Shown here: positions 6,480 to 11,960 of the stretch, one piece after another
How positions within the stretch are numbered: the first letter of the stretch is position 1
Layout: each line of letters begins with the position of its first letter
Source: Microcaldota archaeon
GTDB taxonomy: Archaea > Micrarchaeota > Micrarchaeia > Micrarchaeales > Micrarchaeaceae
Length of the DNA: 12,447 bases
Reading direction: 5' to 3'
NCBI GenBank assembly: GCA_021834865.1
Contig: JAKBRD010000024.1
Span: forward strand, 1-12,447
Made by a program: the position numbers and the translations under genes
Notes under the pieces: generated by a model
What the model was told of the DNA's origin: nothing
Database searches by the model: none
The model's input: the letters and a program-made list of their open reading frames with translations, nothing else

Positions 6480-7781
6480 ATGGAATCAGGAAAAATAGCA
6501 AATTACACGTACTTACGCCGCATCAAGGAGATTTCCAGAAAGGAAGATAAGGCCTCGTTTTTACCTATCACACCCATAGATATATACGAAATCGTAGCCG
6601 ATAGCTATATACTGGGCAATGGCGTTTATATTCTTTCTGACTTGCTTAGAGGTCGCCGTGCAGAACAGAAGGAAGAGACCTCAAGCAATGAGAATTATGC
6701 CCCGTTTACAAGCATAATTATACCGGTTTATAACGAACCGATAGAACTGGTCAAAACTACGCTTGAAAATATGAAATCGCTTGATTACCCTAAATACGAA
6801 ATAATAATAGCGGACGATTCTGACAAAGAACGCGATTATGGAAATAATGTCAAGGTAATACGGCGCATAAACCGTAGCGGATTCAAGGGCGGAGCTCTCA
6901 GGAATGCATTGGAGCACGTAGATGCCAAAAGCGAGCTCATAGCCATATTCGATGCGGATTTCACAGTCGAGAAGGATGCGCTTACAAAGTTCGCAAGATA
7001 TTTCAAAGATCCTGAAGTTGGGGCGGTGCAGGGCTATATGAAAATATCGGCAAACGAAAACACCAACGGGCTTACAAAGTTCATAAGCATAATATCGGAT
7101 GCCGCAAACCACATACTTTACGGAAGGTACCTCAGAAAGGGCTTCGTAGCCGTGCAGGGCACCAATGAAGTTTACAAGAGGGAGGCCATAGAAAAAATAG
7201 GCGGTCTCGCACCGTACCTGACAATAAACGAAGATTTGGACACTTCATTCAGGCTCAGGAAGGCAGGTTGGAAAATAGTATATGATCCTAAAATAGTTGG
7301 AGTAGGCCTTGCCCCGGAGACATACAAGAAATTCGCTGGACAGCTCTCACGCTGGACTTCTTCCACAATCCGCGAGTACAGGAGGCATTTGGTCAGCTTT
7401 ATGAAGAGCAAGGAGGTCAAGCTCAAGGAAAAGCTAGATTCGCTAATGTTCCTGTCAACCTGGACCATAAGCTTAGTTGTTTCACCAAGCCTGTTTTTGC
7501 TGCCAGTAATATTTTTTGGCTCAACGATACCGGAAAAATATACTCTGCCGATTTTCGCCACGATGACCGCTTTGCCAATAAGCATAATATTCTCGAGCAT
7601 TGAATCCAAATACGGCATAAAGAGGGCAGCCAAAGGTCTGGCAATGTATTTCTGGTTCCTGTTTCCTGGATATTACGTATCATTCATGGCTGCCATCAAG
7701 GGTTTAGTCAGCGAGGGAGAGTTTAATGTAACCGACAAAAGCAATTTAGAAGCAGCCGACGAAAAACACGAAAACAGATAG
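6480..7781 (+). CDS. Membrane glycosyltransferase family 2 (processive, cellulose/hyaluronan-synthase-like)
   Basis: Transfers a sugar from a nucleotide sugar to a growing chain or lipid acceptor at the inner face of the membrane. The 433-aa protein has the GT-A domain from about 77 to 295 with the full set used by processive enzymes: IIIPVYNE 79-86, DDS 112-114, DAD 158-160 (metal binding), NEDLD 250-254 (catalytic acid region) and QLSRW 288-292 (the QxxRW motif). Three membrane helices follow, about 322-347, 353-373 and 383-410. The one or two N-terminal helices common in BcsA-like enzymes are missing; residues 30-55 are only moderately hydrophobic and may lie along the membrane. The product, whether exopolysaccharide, glycolipid or S-layer glycan, cannot be told. 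The ATG is fixed by the TATA spacing. Confidence 0.9.
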   Translation: MESGKIANYTYLRRIKEISRKEDKASFLPITPIDIYEIVADSYILGNGVYILSDLLRGRRAEQKEETSSNENYAPFTSIIIPVYNEPIELVKTTLENMKSLDYPKYEIIIADDSDKERDYGNNVKVIRRINRSGFKGGALRNALEHVDAKSELIAIFDADFTVEKDALTKFARYFKDPEVGAVQGYMKISANENTNGLTKFISIISDAANHILYGRYLRKGFVAVQGTNEVYKREAIEKIGGLAPYLTINEDLDTSFRLRKAGWKIVYDPKIVGVGLAPETYKKFAGQLSRWTSSTIREYRRHLVSFMKSKEVKLKEKLDSLMFLSTWTISLVVSPSLFLLPVIFFGSTIPEKYTLPIFATMTALPISIIFSSIESKYGIKRAAKGLAMYFWFLFPGYYVSFMAAIKGLVSEGEFNVTDKSNLEAADEKHENR

Positions 7782-7873
7782 ATTGCAAGCCGCATTCTAC
7801 ATATGAAATTGCTCTGCTTTCGAATCCCTGCGTGAAAGATTGAATTGGCTTGATTTCCGTGCAAGCAAAAAGC

Positions 7874-7883
7874 GTATATATTA
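7874..7883 (+). promoter_or_regulatory. TATA box for the 122-aa orphan gene
   Basis: GTATATATTA is centred 33-34 bp before ATG 7912. Transcription would start close to the GGTGA site, giving a very short leader. Confidence 0.5.
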
Positions 7884-7902
7884 CATCAAATCCATTGGAA
7901 TT

Positions 7903-7907
7903 GGTGA
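7903..7907 (+). promoter_or_regulatory. Shine-Dalgarno site (GGTGA) of the 122-aa orphan gene
   Basis: GGTGA followed by four bases and ATG 7912. It excludes the upstream in-frame TTG at 7840, which would add 24 residues and lies before the TATA box. Confidence 0.6.
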
Positions 7908-7911
7908 CAAT

Positions 7912-8280
7912 ATGGCCATCAACCTCTTTGCCAAAAACAAGAAAAAGGACGAAAGTAAACTGGATAGCGTACAGCAGAATGAACGAAAAGAGAATAGTGC
8001 AAGTAAAATTCTGCTTTCCGATAATGTGAAAAGGGCGGAGCAAGCCGGAGAGCTCGCAGAGTTTCTGGATAAAAATAATGGAATAACCGATATAATGTTG
8101 CACGAGATTGACAGCTCGGATTTGGAAGTGAGAATGATTGCACCTGCAATAGCTGGAGGCATTGCCAGATTTAGAATTGGCATAGAAAAGAGAGACGAGG
8201 TAGAAAAACTGATATCTGAGGCAGGATATAAAGAGATTGGAGTGCAGGGCAGGGGCATTTCGATCTACAAAAAGGCATGA
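7912..8280 (+). CDS. Small protein of unknown function (122 aa), C-terminal alpha/beta domain
   Basis: I do not recognise this protein. Residues 1-35 are lysine-rich, polar and probably flexible (NKKKDESK). Residues 36-122 alternate strands and helices: a helix around 40-55, a strand with TDIMLHEI, then VRMIAPAI, RFRIGIE, a helix EVEKLISEAGY and a final strand GVQGRGISIYKK. This order resembles small ACT-like regulatory folds, but that is a guess from the pattern, not a match. There is no membrane segment, cysteine or metal motif. It is 130 bp after the glycosyltransferase, has its own TATA and GGTGA, and is followed 104 bp later by the HIT gene, so it is probably a single-gene transcript. 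Codon use is like the neighbours (6 of 7 Arg codons are AGR). Confidence 0.7.
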   Translation: MAINLFAKNKKKDESKLDSVQQNERKENSASKILLSDNVKRAEQAGELAEFLDKNNGITDIMLHEIDSSDLEVRMIAPAIAGGIARFRIGIEKRDEVEKLISEAGYKEIGVQGRGISIYKKA

Positions 8281-8342
8281 GATTCGGCAATTGCCAAAAC
8301 AAAATGAAAGCTTAAATTAAGCTGGCTGTGTGTCTTTTAAAT

Positions 8343-8350
8343 CTTTATTG
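8343..8350 (+). promoter_or_regulatory. Possible TATA box for the HIT gene
   Basis: CTTTATTG, with TTTTAAATC just before it, lies about 38 bp before ATG 8385. A start near 8372 would place the GGTG site at the very 5' end of the mRNA. Confidence 0.35.
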
Positions 8351-8375
8351 CGGTAATTATTATTCCATATGTTTC

Positions 8376-8379
8376 GGTG
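8376..8379 (+). promoter_or_regulatory. Shine-Dalgarno site (GGTG) of the HIT gene
   Basis: GGTG, five bases, then ATG 8385. It supports this start over the upstream in-frame GTG at 8328, which would add 19 residues read through the promoter region. Confidence 0.5.
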
Positions 8380-8384
8380 TGTGT

Positions 8385-8843
8385 ATGGTGCAAAAAATAG
8401 TGCAACGTGATAAGGCCATGGCTGACATATTTGACGACGAGAAAATCATAGGCGCTTCTACTATAGTCAAATTTGGCACAATCAGGATAGTTGCGTCGAA
8501 AGACGCTGACCATGATTTCCATTTCCTTCTGATGCCCGTAGAGCACAGAGAGGATTTCACGGAGCTTACTGGAGTGGAATTGAAGGACATGCAGAAGTCT
8601 GAGTCGCTAGTAGCTGAATTATACAAACAGCATGGACTTGATGGCTATTCCAAGATAGAACTTGTAGGCACAGGAGCAGGAAGGACAGTCCAACATTATC
8701 ATGTGCATATTCTGCCGGGCAAGAGTGATAATTTCCACAACAACCCTGCAGATAGAGCCTTGCACAGAAGTGCTGATCAGATTAGGGAAGTGGTTTCAAA
8801 ACTCAACTCCGAATTCAAAAAGTTAATAGAGAATATGCAATAA
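8385..8843 (+). CDS. Histidine-triad (HIT) nucleotide hydrolase or transferase
   Basis: HIT proteins hydrolyse or transfer nucleoside monophosphates from substrates such as adenosine 5'-phosphoramidates or diadenosine polyphosphates, using the middle histidine as nucleophile. In this 152-aa protein (from ATG 8385) the triad is HYHVH at 104-108, inside GRTVQHYHVHILPG, with the usual preceding glutamine. The earlier strand HFLLMPVEH (46-54) matches the HxLLxPxxH element of the fold. The short N-terminal zinc-binding CxxC seen in many HINT proteins is absent, and the N-terminus is unusually charged. ATG 8418 is another possible start. HINT versus Fhit-like substrate choice cannot be settled by eye. 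The gene is followed by a long non-coding gap. Confidence 0.88.
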   Translation: MVQKIVQRDKAMADIFDDEKIIGASTIVKFGTIRIVASKDADHDFHFLLMPVEHREDFTELTGVELKDMQKSESLVAELYKQHGLDGYSKIELVGTGAGRTVQHYHVHILPGKSDNFHNNPADRALHRSADQIREVVSKLNSEFKKLIENMQ

Positions 8844-8902
8844 ATTTACGAAATCTCTATGCCATTATATTTGGCGTCTTAATCATATTTGTCACTGCTA
8901 TG

Positions 8903-8915
8903 GGCTGGTCCAGCC
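8903..8915 (+). repeat. Short perfect inverted repeat downstream of the HIT gene
   Basis: GGCTGG-T-CCAGCC. As RNA it would form a five-base stem with a three-base loop, 60 nt after the HIT stop codon. It might stabilise the 3' end of the mRNA or help termination with the T run that follows at 8948. Confidence 0.4.
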
Positions 8916-8947
8916 AAACTGTTTCTTTGTAATCAGTCTGACAGAGC

Positions 8948-8953
8948 TTTTTT
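8948..8953 (+). terminator. Oligo-T stop after the HIT gene
   Basis: Six consecutive T about 105 nt past the HIT stop codon, the longest T run in this gap. Likely an archaeal-type terminator, judged on composition only. Confidence 0.35.
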
Positions 8954-9034
8954 GTACTGGCAACTCTATCTGGAATAAGGTTCAAGGTTGGCTATTACTG
9001 ACAGATAAACTAGATAGCCTAGATATTGGGAGAA

Positions 9035-9149
9035 GCGCCCGGCGTACCGGTATGGGGTGCCGATAAAGGCAAAATAAAGATATCCCTTGATCTGTGATGC
9101 ATAAGCCCGTAGCTTGGATAATAAATGCCATGTGCATCGCAGTACGGGC
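9035..9149 (+). ncRNA. Candidate structured RNA with hairpin and pseudoknot-like pairing
   Basis: Three complementary sets lie in 115 nt. GGCGTACC (9041-9048) can fold onto GGGGTGCC (9054-9061) over a five-base loop with two G-U pairs and one mismatch. CTGTGATGCA (9092-9101) pairs with TGCATCGCAG (9133-9142) over ten bases with one G-U. GCCCGTA (9105-9111) pairs with TACGGGC (9143-9149) over seven Watson-Crick bases. The last two are interleaved, so they form a pseudoknot or two alternative hairpins. The G-U pair favours the plus strand. I find no match to tRNA, SRP RNA or RNase P RNA by eye. A possible TATA lies at 9071-9079, too far inside to fit the whole element. A chance fold is quite possible. 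Confidence 0.25.
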
Positions 9150-9178
9150 GATACCATGCAATATTGCCGAAGCGGGCT

Positions 9179-9340
9179 TTATTGCTTAGCGTTTTCTTCT
9201 ACGAATTTTTTTATTTCCTCTATGTTCGCCATTATCAGCTTGGCTTTTCCAAGGCCGAAAGTGAATGGGCGCGTATCCTGCTCGTCTTTCAGCAGGCTTA
9301 TTGTCGGAAATCCTTTGTATTCTCCTGTCTTGACTGGCAT
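9179..9340 (-). CDS. Small 53-aa conserved-looking protein
   Basis: A short gene of 53 codons plus stop. GGTGA at 9346-9350 stands exactly five bases before ATG 9340, the best ribosome site in the window. The protein begins MPVKTGEYKGFPTISL, continues through a charged turn, then the segment RPFTFGLGKAKLIM (24-37), and ends in a helix NIEEIKKFVEENAKQ. I infer two beta strands, a loop and a C-terminal helix. The FGLGKAKLI...NIEEIKKFVE pattern reminds me of small uncharacterised proteins seen in various prokaryotes, but I cannot name a family or function. It is soluble, with no cysteine. Codon use matches the neighbours. It faces away from carbamate kinase, sharing a 237-bp intergenic region with it. 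Confidence 0.8.
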   Translation of the reverse strand: MPVKTGEYKGFPTISLLKDEQDTRPFTFGLGKAKLIMANIEEIKKFVEENAKQ

Positions 9341-9345
9341 TTTTA

Positions 9346-9350
9346 TCACC
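9346..9350 (-). promoter_or_regulatory. Shine-Dalgarno site (GGTGA) of the 53-aa gene
   Basis: The minus strand reads GGTGATAAAAATG. The spacing of five bases equals that of the other sites of this class in the window and is the main support for this small gene. Confidence 0.65.
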
Positions 9351-9376
9351 TAATATGGCTTATAAGGGCAGGAAAA

Positions 9377-9390
9377 GGGATTTAGCCTTT
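9377..9390 (-). promoter_or_regulatory. Possible TATA region for the 53-aa gene
   Basis: The minus strand reads AAAGGCTAAATCCC; transcription from it would start near 9357 and include the ribosome site. A stronger-looking TTATAA at 9360-9365 is too close, because it would place the start inside or past GGTGA. Confidence 0.3.
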
Positions 9391-9468
9391 GCCGTTGCGG
9401 ATATCGCACCGTTTCAAATAGCTACGTAATAAAGCAAATTAAGCTACAGGCGGGCTTTTACAGTCATA

Positions 9469-9480
9469 TATGCATGCATA
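9469..9480. repeat. 12-bp perfect palindrome upstream of carbamate kinase
   Basis: TATGCATGCATA is self-complementary. It lies about 98 bp before the carbamate kinase ATG and could be an operator; no binding protein can be named. Confidence 0.35.
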
Positions 9481-9484
9481 AGGC

Positions 9485-9529
9485 AACGCTTAAAATGCGT
9501 TTCAGGCATAGTGTAAATGCGCTTGCATT
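9485..9529. repeat. Two small inverted repeats upstream of carbamate kinase
   Basis: AACGC-(7)-GCGTT at 9485-9501 and AATGC-GCTT-GCATT at 9516-9529. If a TATA-like CTTAAAATG at 9489-9497 is used, transcription would start at the second repeat, which then would be either an operator or a leader hairpin. Confidence 0.3.
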
Positions 9530-9577
9530 GGTTTGGAGATATTGAGAGTTGGATGAATCAAGCGTTTAGGGGATTTG

Positions 9578-10507
9578 ATGAACATACTCATAGCATTGGG
9601 AGGAAATGCGATATTGCAGGAAAATGAAAAGGGCACATTCGAAGAGCAGTATTCCAACGTAGAGAATACCGCAAAGAAGATAGCGGAGATAATAAGGATG
9701 GGCAACAGCGTGGTCATAACCCATGGCAACGGGCCACAGGTTGGAGATATAGTATCAATGTATGAATGGTCAAAGGATAAGCTTCCGGCGATGCCCTTGC
9801 CTGTATGCGGAGCCGAAAGCCAAGGCATGATAGGCTATATGATAGCACAGGCATTGGGCAACGAACTCGAATCGATAGGGATAAAAAAGGAGATCGGCTG
9901 CGTATTGACACGCACGCTTGTTGATAAAGATGACCCACATTTTAAAAGTCCATCGAAGCCAATAGGGCCATTTTATGATAAGGAAGAATCCGACGCAATT
10001 ACAAAAAAGTATGGGTGGACCATGGCAAAGGAGAACGACAAGTATAGGAGAGTGGTTGCCTCTCCAGAACCGGTTGGCATAATGGAGCTTGACATAATAA
10101 AACGCCTGCACGACAGCGGAGCGGTTGTAATATGTAATGGCGGCGGAGGCGTGCCGGTAGTGAGAAATGGCAACGCATACGAAGGGGCTAATGCCGTAAT
10201 AGACAAAGACCTTGCTTCTTCGCTGCTGGCAAGGGAGCTTGATACTGATATGCTAATCATTCTAACTGATGTAGACAATGTGTTTTTGGGGTATGGGTCG
10301 GAATCCCAAAAGCCGCTTGGGACCGTGAGCGCAGATGAATGCTCGGCTTACATAGAAAAGGGCGAATTTGGCGAAGGCACCATGAAGCCCAAGATAGAAG
10401 CTGCGATAAGTTTTGTAAGGCATACTGGCAAGTCAGCAGTAATAACATCTTTAGCGAATGCCGAGAAGGCTGCAGAGCTTAAGGCAGGAACTATAATAAC
10501 GAAGTAG
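9578..10507 (+). CDS. arcC: Carbamate kinase
   Basis: Catalyses carbamoyl phosphate + ADP to ATP, CO2 and ammonia, the energy-yielding last step of the arginine deiminase pathway, in the cytoplasm. The 309-aa protein has the usual family length and motifs throughout: GGNA 8-11, THGNGPQVG 48-56, K128 in SPSKPIG, ASPEPVGIMEL 161-171, CNGGGGVPVV 186-195, VIDKDLAS 208-214, LTDVDNVF 229-236 and TMKPKIEAA 268-276. Nothing essential appears missing. The frame begins with TTG at 9575, but ATG 9578 starts with the normal MNILIALGGNA, with GGGGA four bases before it. The arginine deiminase gene meets it tail to tail 7 bp after the stop. A paralogous role in making carbamoyl phosphate cannot be excluded, but the neighbour points to arginine breakdown. 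Confidence 0.97.
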   Translation: MNILIALGGNAILQENEKGTFEEQYSNVENTAKKIAEIIRMGNSVVITHGNGPQVGDIVSMYEWSKDKLPAMPLPVCGAESQGMIGYMIAQALGNELESIGIKKEIGCVLTRTLVDKDDPHFKSPSKPIGPFYDKEESDAITKKYGWTMAKENDKYRRVVASPEPVGIMELDIIKRLHDSGAVVICNGGGGVPVVRNGNAYEGANAVIDKDLASSLLARELDTDMLIILTDVDNVFLGYGSESQKPLGTVSADECSAYIEKGEFGEGTMKPKIEAAISFVRHTGKSAVITSLANAEKAAELKAGTIITK

Positions 10508-10514
10508 CTTGCGG

Positions 10515-11813
10515 CTATCTGCGTTCTATAACTGCGGTCATGCAGTGGGCGCCGCCGTAGCCTCCTGTTATATTACTTAAATCCAAGGCGACGAAGTCAA
10601 TCTTATTCTCACGCAGCTCCTTTTTATTTGGAAACATCTGCCCGGACACTGTTAGCTTTTGGTACTCCCTTCTGGCATGCGCGAAAAGCGCCCCGTACAT
10701 TCCGGGATTGCTCCTTGCTTTTCCGGATAAGTTATGCAACATTCTTTTAGCAGCAAGCCTGCTGTCTATTGCAAGTATTGAATGGTTCTTTATGCAAAGG
10801 AAATTTGAGGAATATGACATTTGTTCTAAAGTAGAAAGATTTATTATTTCAAAGCCTTTTTCTTTGAGATAACCGTGCAGATTTGTACTGGCCTTTTCCT
10901 TCTTGTAAGACCTGCCTTCCTTCTTATAAACTTCTACTGCTGCCCTTTTCAGCAGAAGTTCTAAGCCTATAACTGTATCTTTTCCGGCAACGTTGCAGTA
11001 TGTGTCAAGATGCATGTCAATCATGGGATCCGGCTCGTTTCCAGGTATGAGTGGATGGGAAGGCTGGTGTACAACTGCGACTTCCTGAAACGATTGGCCA
11101 TACTTAAGCATCTGTTCCACTCCCTGCCTGTTGGTCCTGTCTCCAAGCCCAATCATAGCGAAATCCTTCATAGGCATGAAGTCTCCGCCTTCAAAAGTTC
11201 CCGGCGAGGTTGTTTCATGTACAATTGGAAGTCCAATTGCATCCCACAGCATCTTGGTTAAAATGGGTTCTCGCCTTCTCTGCGGCTTGGCCATTCTGGA
11301 CATGAATATGCCCTTATCTGTAACCGCCTGCTGATCCCTCATAAAGTAGAGGTTGGCCGGCGGATTTTTTTCTGTAACGCTTATGTGCATCGCGTCGACA
11401 TCTTTTGATTTCTTAATAGACACTCTTGGCGCCAGAATTATCGCATTGATAAAATAGTCTATGCCATAATTATCTACATTGCCCTTCAGCTTCTTCAGGG
11501 CCATTTGGGCCTCATTTCTGTTTCCGGAAAAGCTAACGCTTTTTAGCGCAGCGTCAACAACCATCGACTTTGTATTGCGGCTATGGCCTGCCCTAGACTT
11601 TATAATGTCTTCCAGCGTCTCTACGTTCACCCCAAACTCGTCTTTTAAAACGCCAACTAAGGAGTCGTGCTCTTTTTGCGCCGCAGACAGATTGAACGAG
11701 CGCTCATATAAAGAGGCAGTCGGATCCAAAAGCCCCAGGAACGCCTCGATTCCTGGCCTGTGGACCACTACCTTCCTGAGCGTATCCCATTCCGCTTTTA
11801 TCTTTCCTTCCAT
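10515..11813 (-). CDS. arcA: Arginine deiminase
   Basis: Hydrolyses arginine to citrulline and ammonia, the first step of the arginine deiminase pathway. The 432-aa protein, slightly longer than typical bacterial forms, carries the guanidino-modifying enzyme residues: D160 in NLYFMRD (usually FTRD), E208 and D211 in FEGGD, H268 and D270 in MHLDT, the SNF motif 336-338, and the nucleophile C424 in GGAHCMT. The position before the catalytic cysteine is histidine, where many arginine deiminases have arginine, and FMRDQQ replaces FTRDPS; both are mild departures that could alter substrate handling. A related arginine-modifying activity is less likely but possible. The start ATG 11813 is the first in frame with good alignment of the N-terminal WDTLRKVVVHRPG. 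The gene is convergent with carbamate kinase, so the two must be co-regulated in trans, if at all. Confidence 0.93.
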   Translation of the reverse strand: MEGKIKAEWDTLRKVVVHRPGIEAFLGLLDPTASLYERSFNLSAAQKEHDSLVGVLKDEFGVNVETLEDIIKSRAGHSRNTKSMVVDAALKSVSFSGNRNEAQMALKKLKGNVDNYGIDYFINAIILAPRVSIKKSKDVDAMHISVTEKNPPANLYFMRDQQAVTDKGIFMSRMAKPQRRREPILTKMLWDAIGLPIVHETTSPGTFEGGDFMPMKDFAMIGLGDRTNRQGVEQMLKYGQSFQEVAVVHQPSHPLIPGNEPDPMIDMHLDTYCNVAGKDTVIGLELLLKRAAVEVYKKEGRSYKKEKASTNLHGYLKEKGFEIINLSTLEQMSYSSNFLCIKNHSILAIDSRLAAKRMLHNLSGKARSNPGMYGALFAHARREYQKLTVSGQMFPNKKELRENKIDFVALDLSNITGGYGGAHCMTAVIERR

Positions 11814-11841
11814 CGTATCAGGCTTTTGGGCTTCTTATTGG

Positions 11842-11851
11842 CGTAAATTTC
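11842..11851 (-). promoter_or_regulatory. Possible TATA box for arginine deiminase
   Basis: The minus strand reads GAAATTTACG, about 33 bp before ATG 11813, allowing a leader of roughly 7 nt. No Shine-Dalgarno site is visible. A weaker candidate than most others in the window. Confidence 0.33.
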
Positions 11852-11874
11852 GCATGTACCCTAGATTTGTATTG

Positions 11875-11895
11875 AGGCTTTAAGCTTAAAAGCCT
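11875..11895. repeat. Inverted repeat between arginine deiminase and glycosylase promoters
   Basis: AGGCTTT-(7)-AAAGCCT with a near-palindromic AAGCTTA centre. It sits just upstream of the arginine deiminase TATA candidate and some 40 bp before the glycosylase TATA, a suitable place for a regulator of either gene. Confidence 0.35.
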
Positions 11896-11930
11896 TAGAT
11901 ACGCCCATTGTGCAATACGCGCCTCAATAA

Positions 11931-11940
11931 AAATTTAAAT
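11931..11940 (+). promoter_or_regulatory. TATA box for the DNA glycosylase gene
   Basis: AAATTTAAAT, centred 25 bp before ATG 11961, predicts a leaderless mRNA. Confidence 0.5.
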
Positions 11941-11960
11941 CATAATGCCAAAAGGTAAGC

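Larger units (their letters stand above)
8844..9178. other. 335-bp non-coding stretch between convergent genes
   Basis: No frame here has a credible start, ribosome site and protein-like composition. The left part (8844-9000) is AT-rich with a small perfect inverted repeat at 8903-8915 and a T run at 8948-8953. CTGACAGA occurs at 8938-8945 and again 60 bp later at 8998-9005; CTAGATA is repeated at 9010-9016 and 9019-9025. The right part (9035-9178) is richer in G and C and holds several complementary segments, described as a candidate RNA. GCAATATTGC at 9158-9167 is a perfect palindrome. Confidence 0.6.

Noticed and set aside
7817..7838. T-arm-like sequence TTTCGAATCCCTGCG
   Set aside because: The flanking bases do not form the five-pair T stem and there is no acceptor or anticodon stem around it.
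7723..8258. Leftward frames of 125-126 aa opposite the 122-aa orphan gene
   Set aside because: Composition is Ser/Leu/Phe/Ile-rich as expected for the shadow of a Lys/Glu-rich gene; the plus strand has TATA, GGTGA and ATG in correct order.
9105..9149. A tRNA, because GCCCGTA...TACGGGC looks like an acceptor stem and GTAGCTTGG like a D arm
   Set aside because: Only 45 nt long, with no anticodon arm, no T loop (GGTTCRA) and no room for them.
8966..9157. 63-aa leftward open frame in the non-coding gap
   Set aside because: No Shine-Dalgarno site, composition heavy in Tyr, Leu and Arg without pattern, and it runs through the paired segments of the candidate RNA.
9114..9385. Two rightward frames of 79 and 86 aa across the 53-aa gene
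   Set aside because: They are antisense to the 53-aa gene, Ser/Phe/Cys-rich, and lack any ribosome site.
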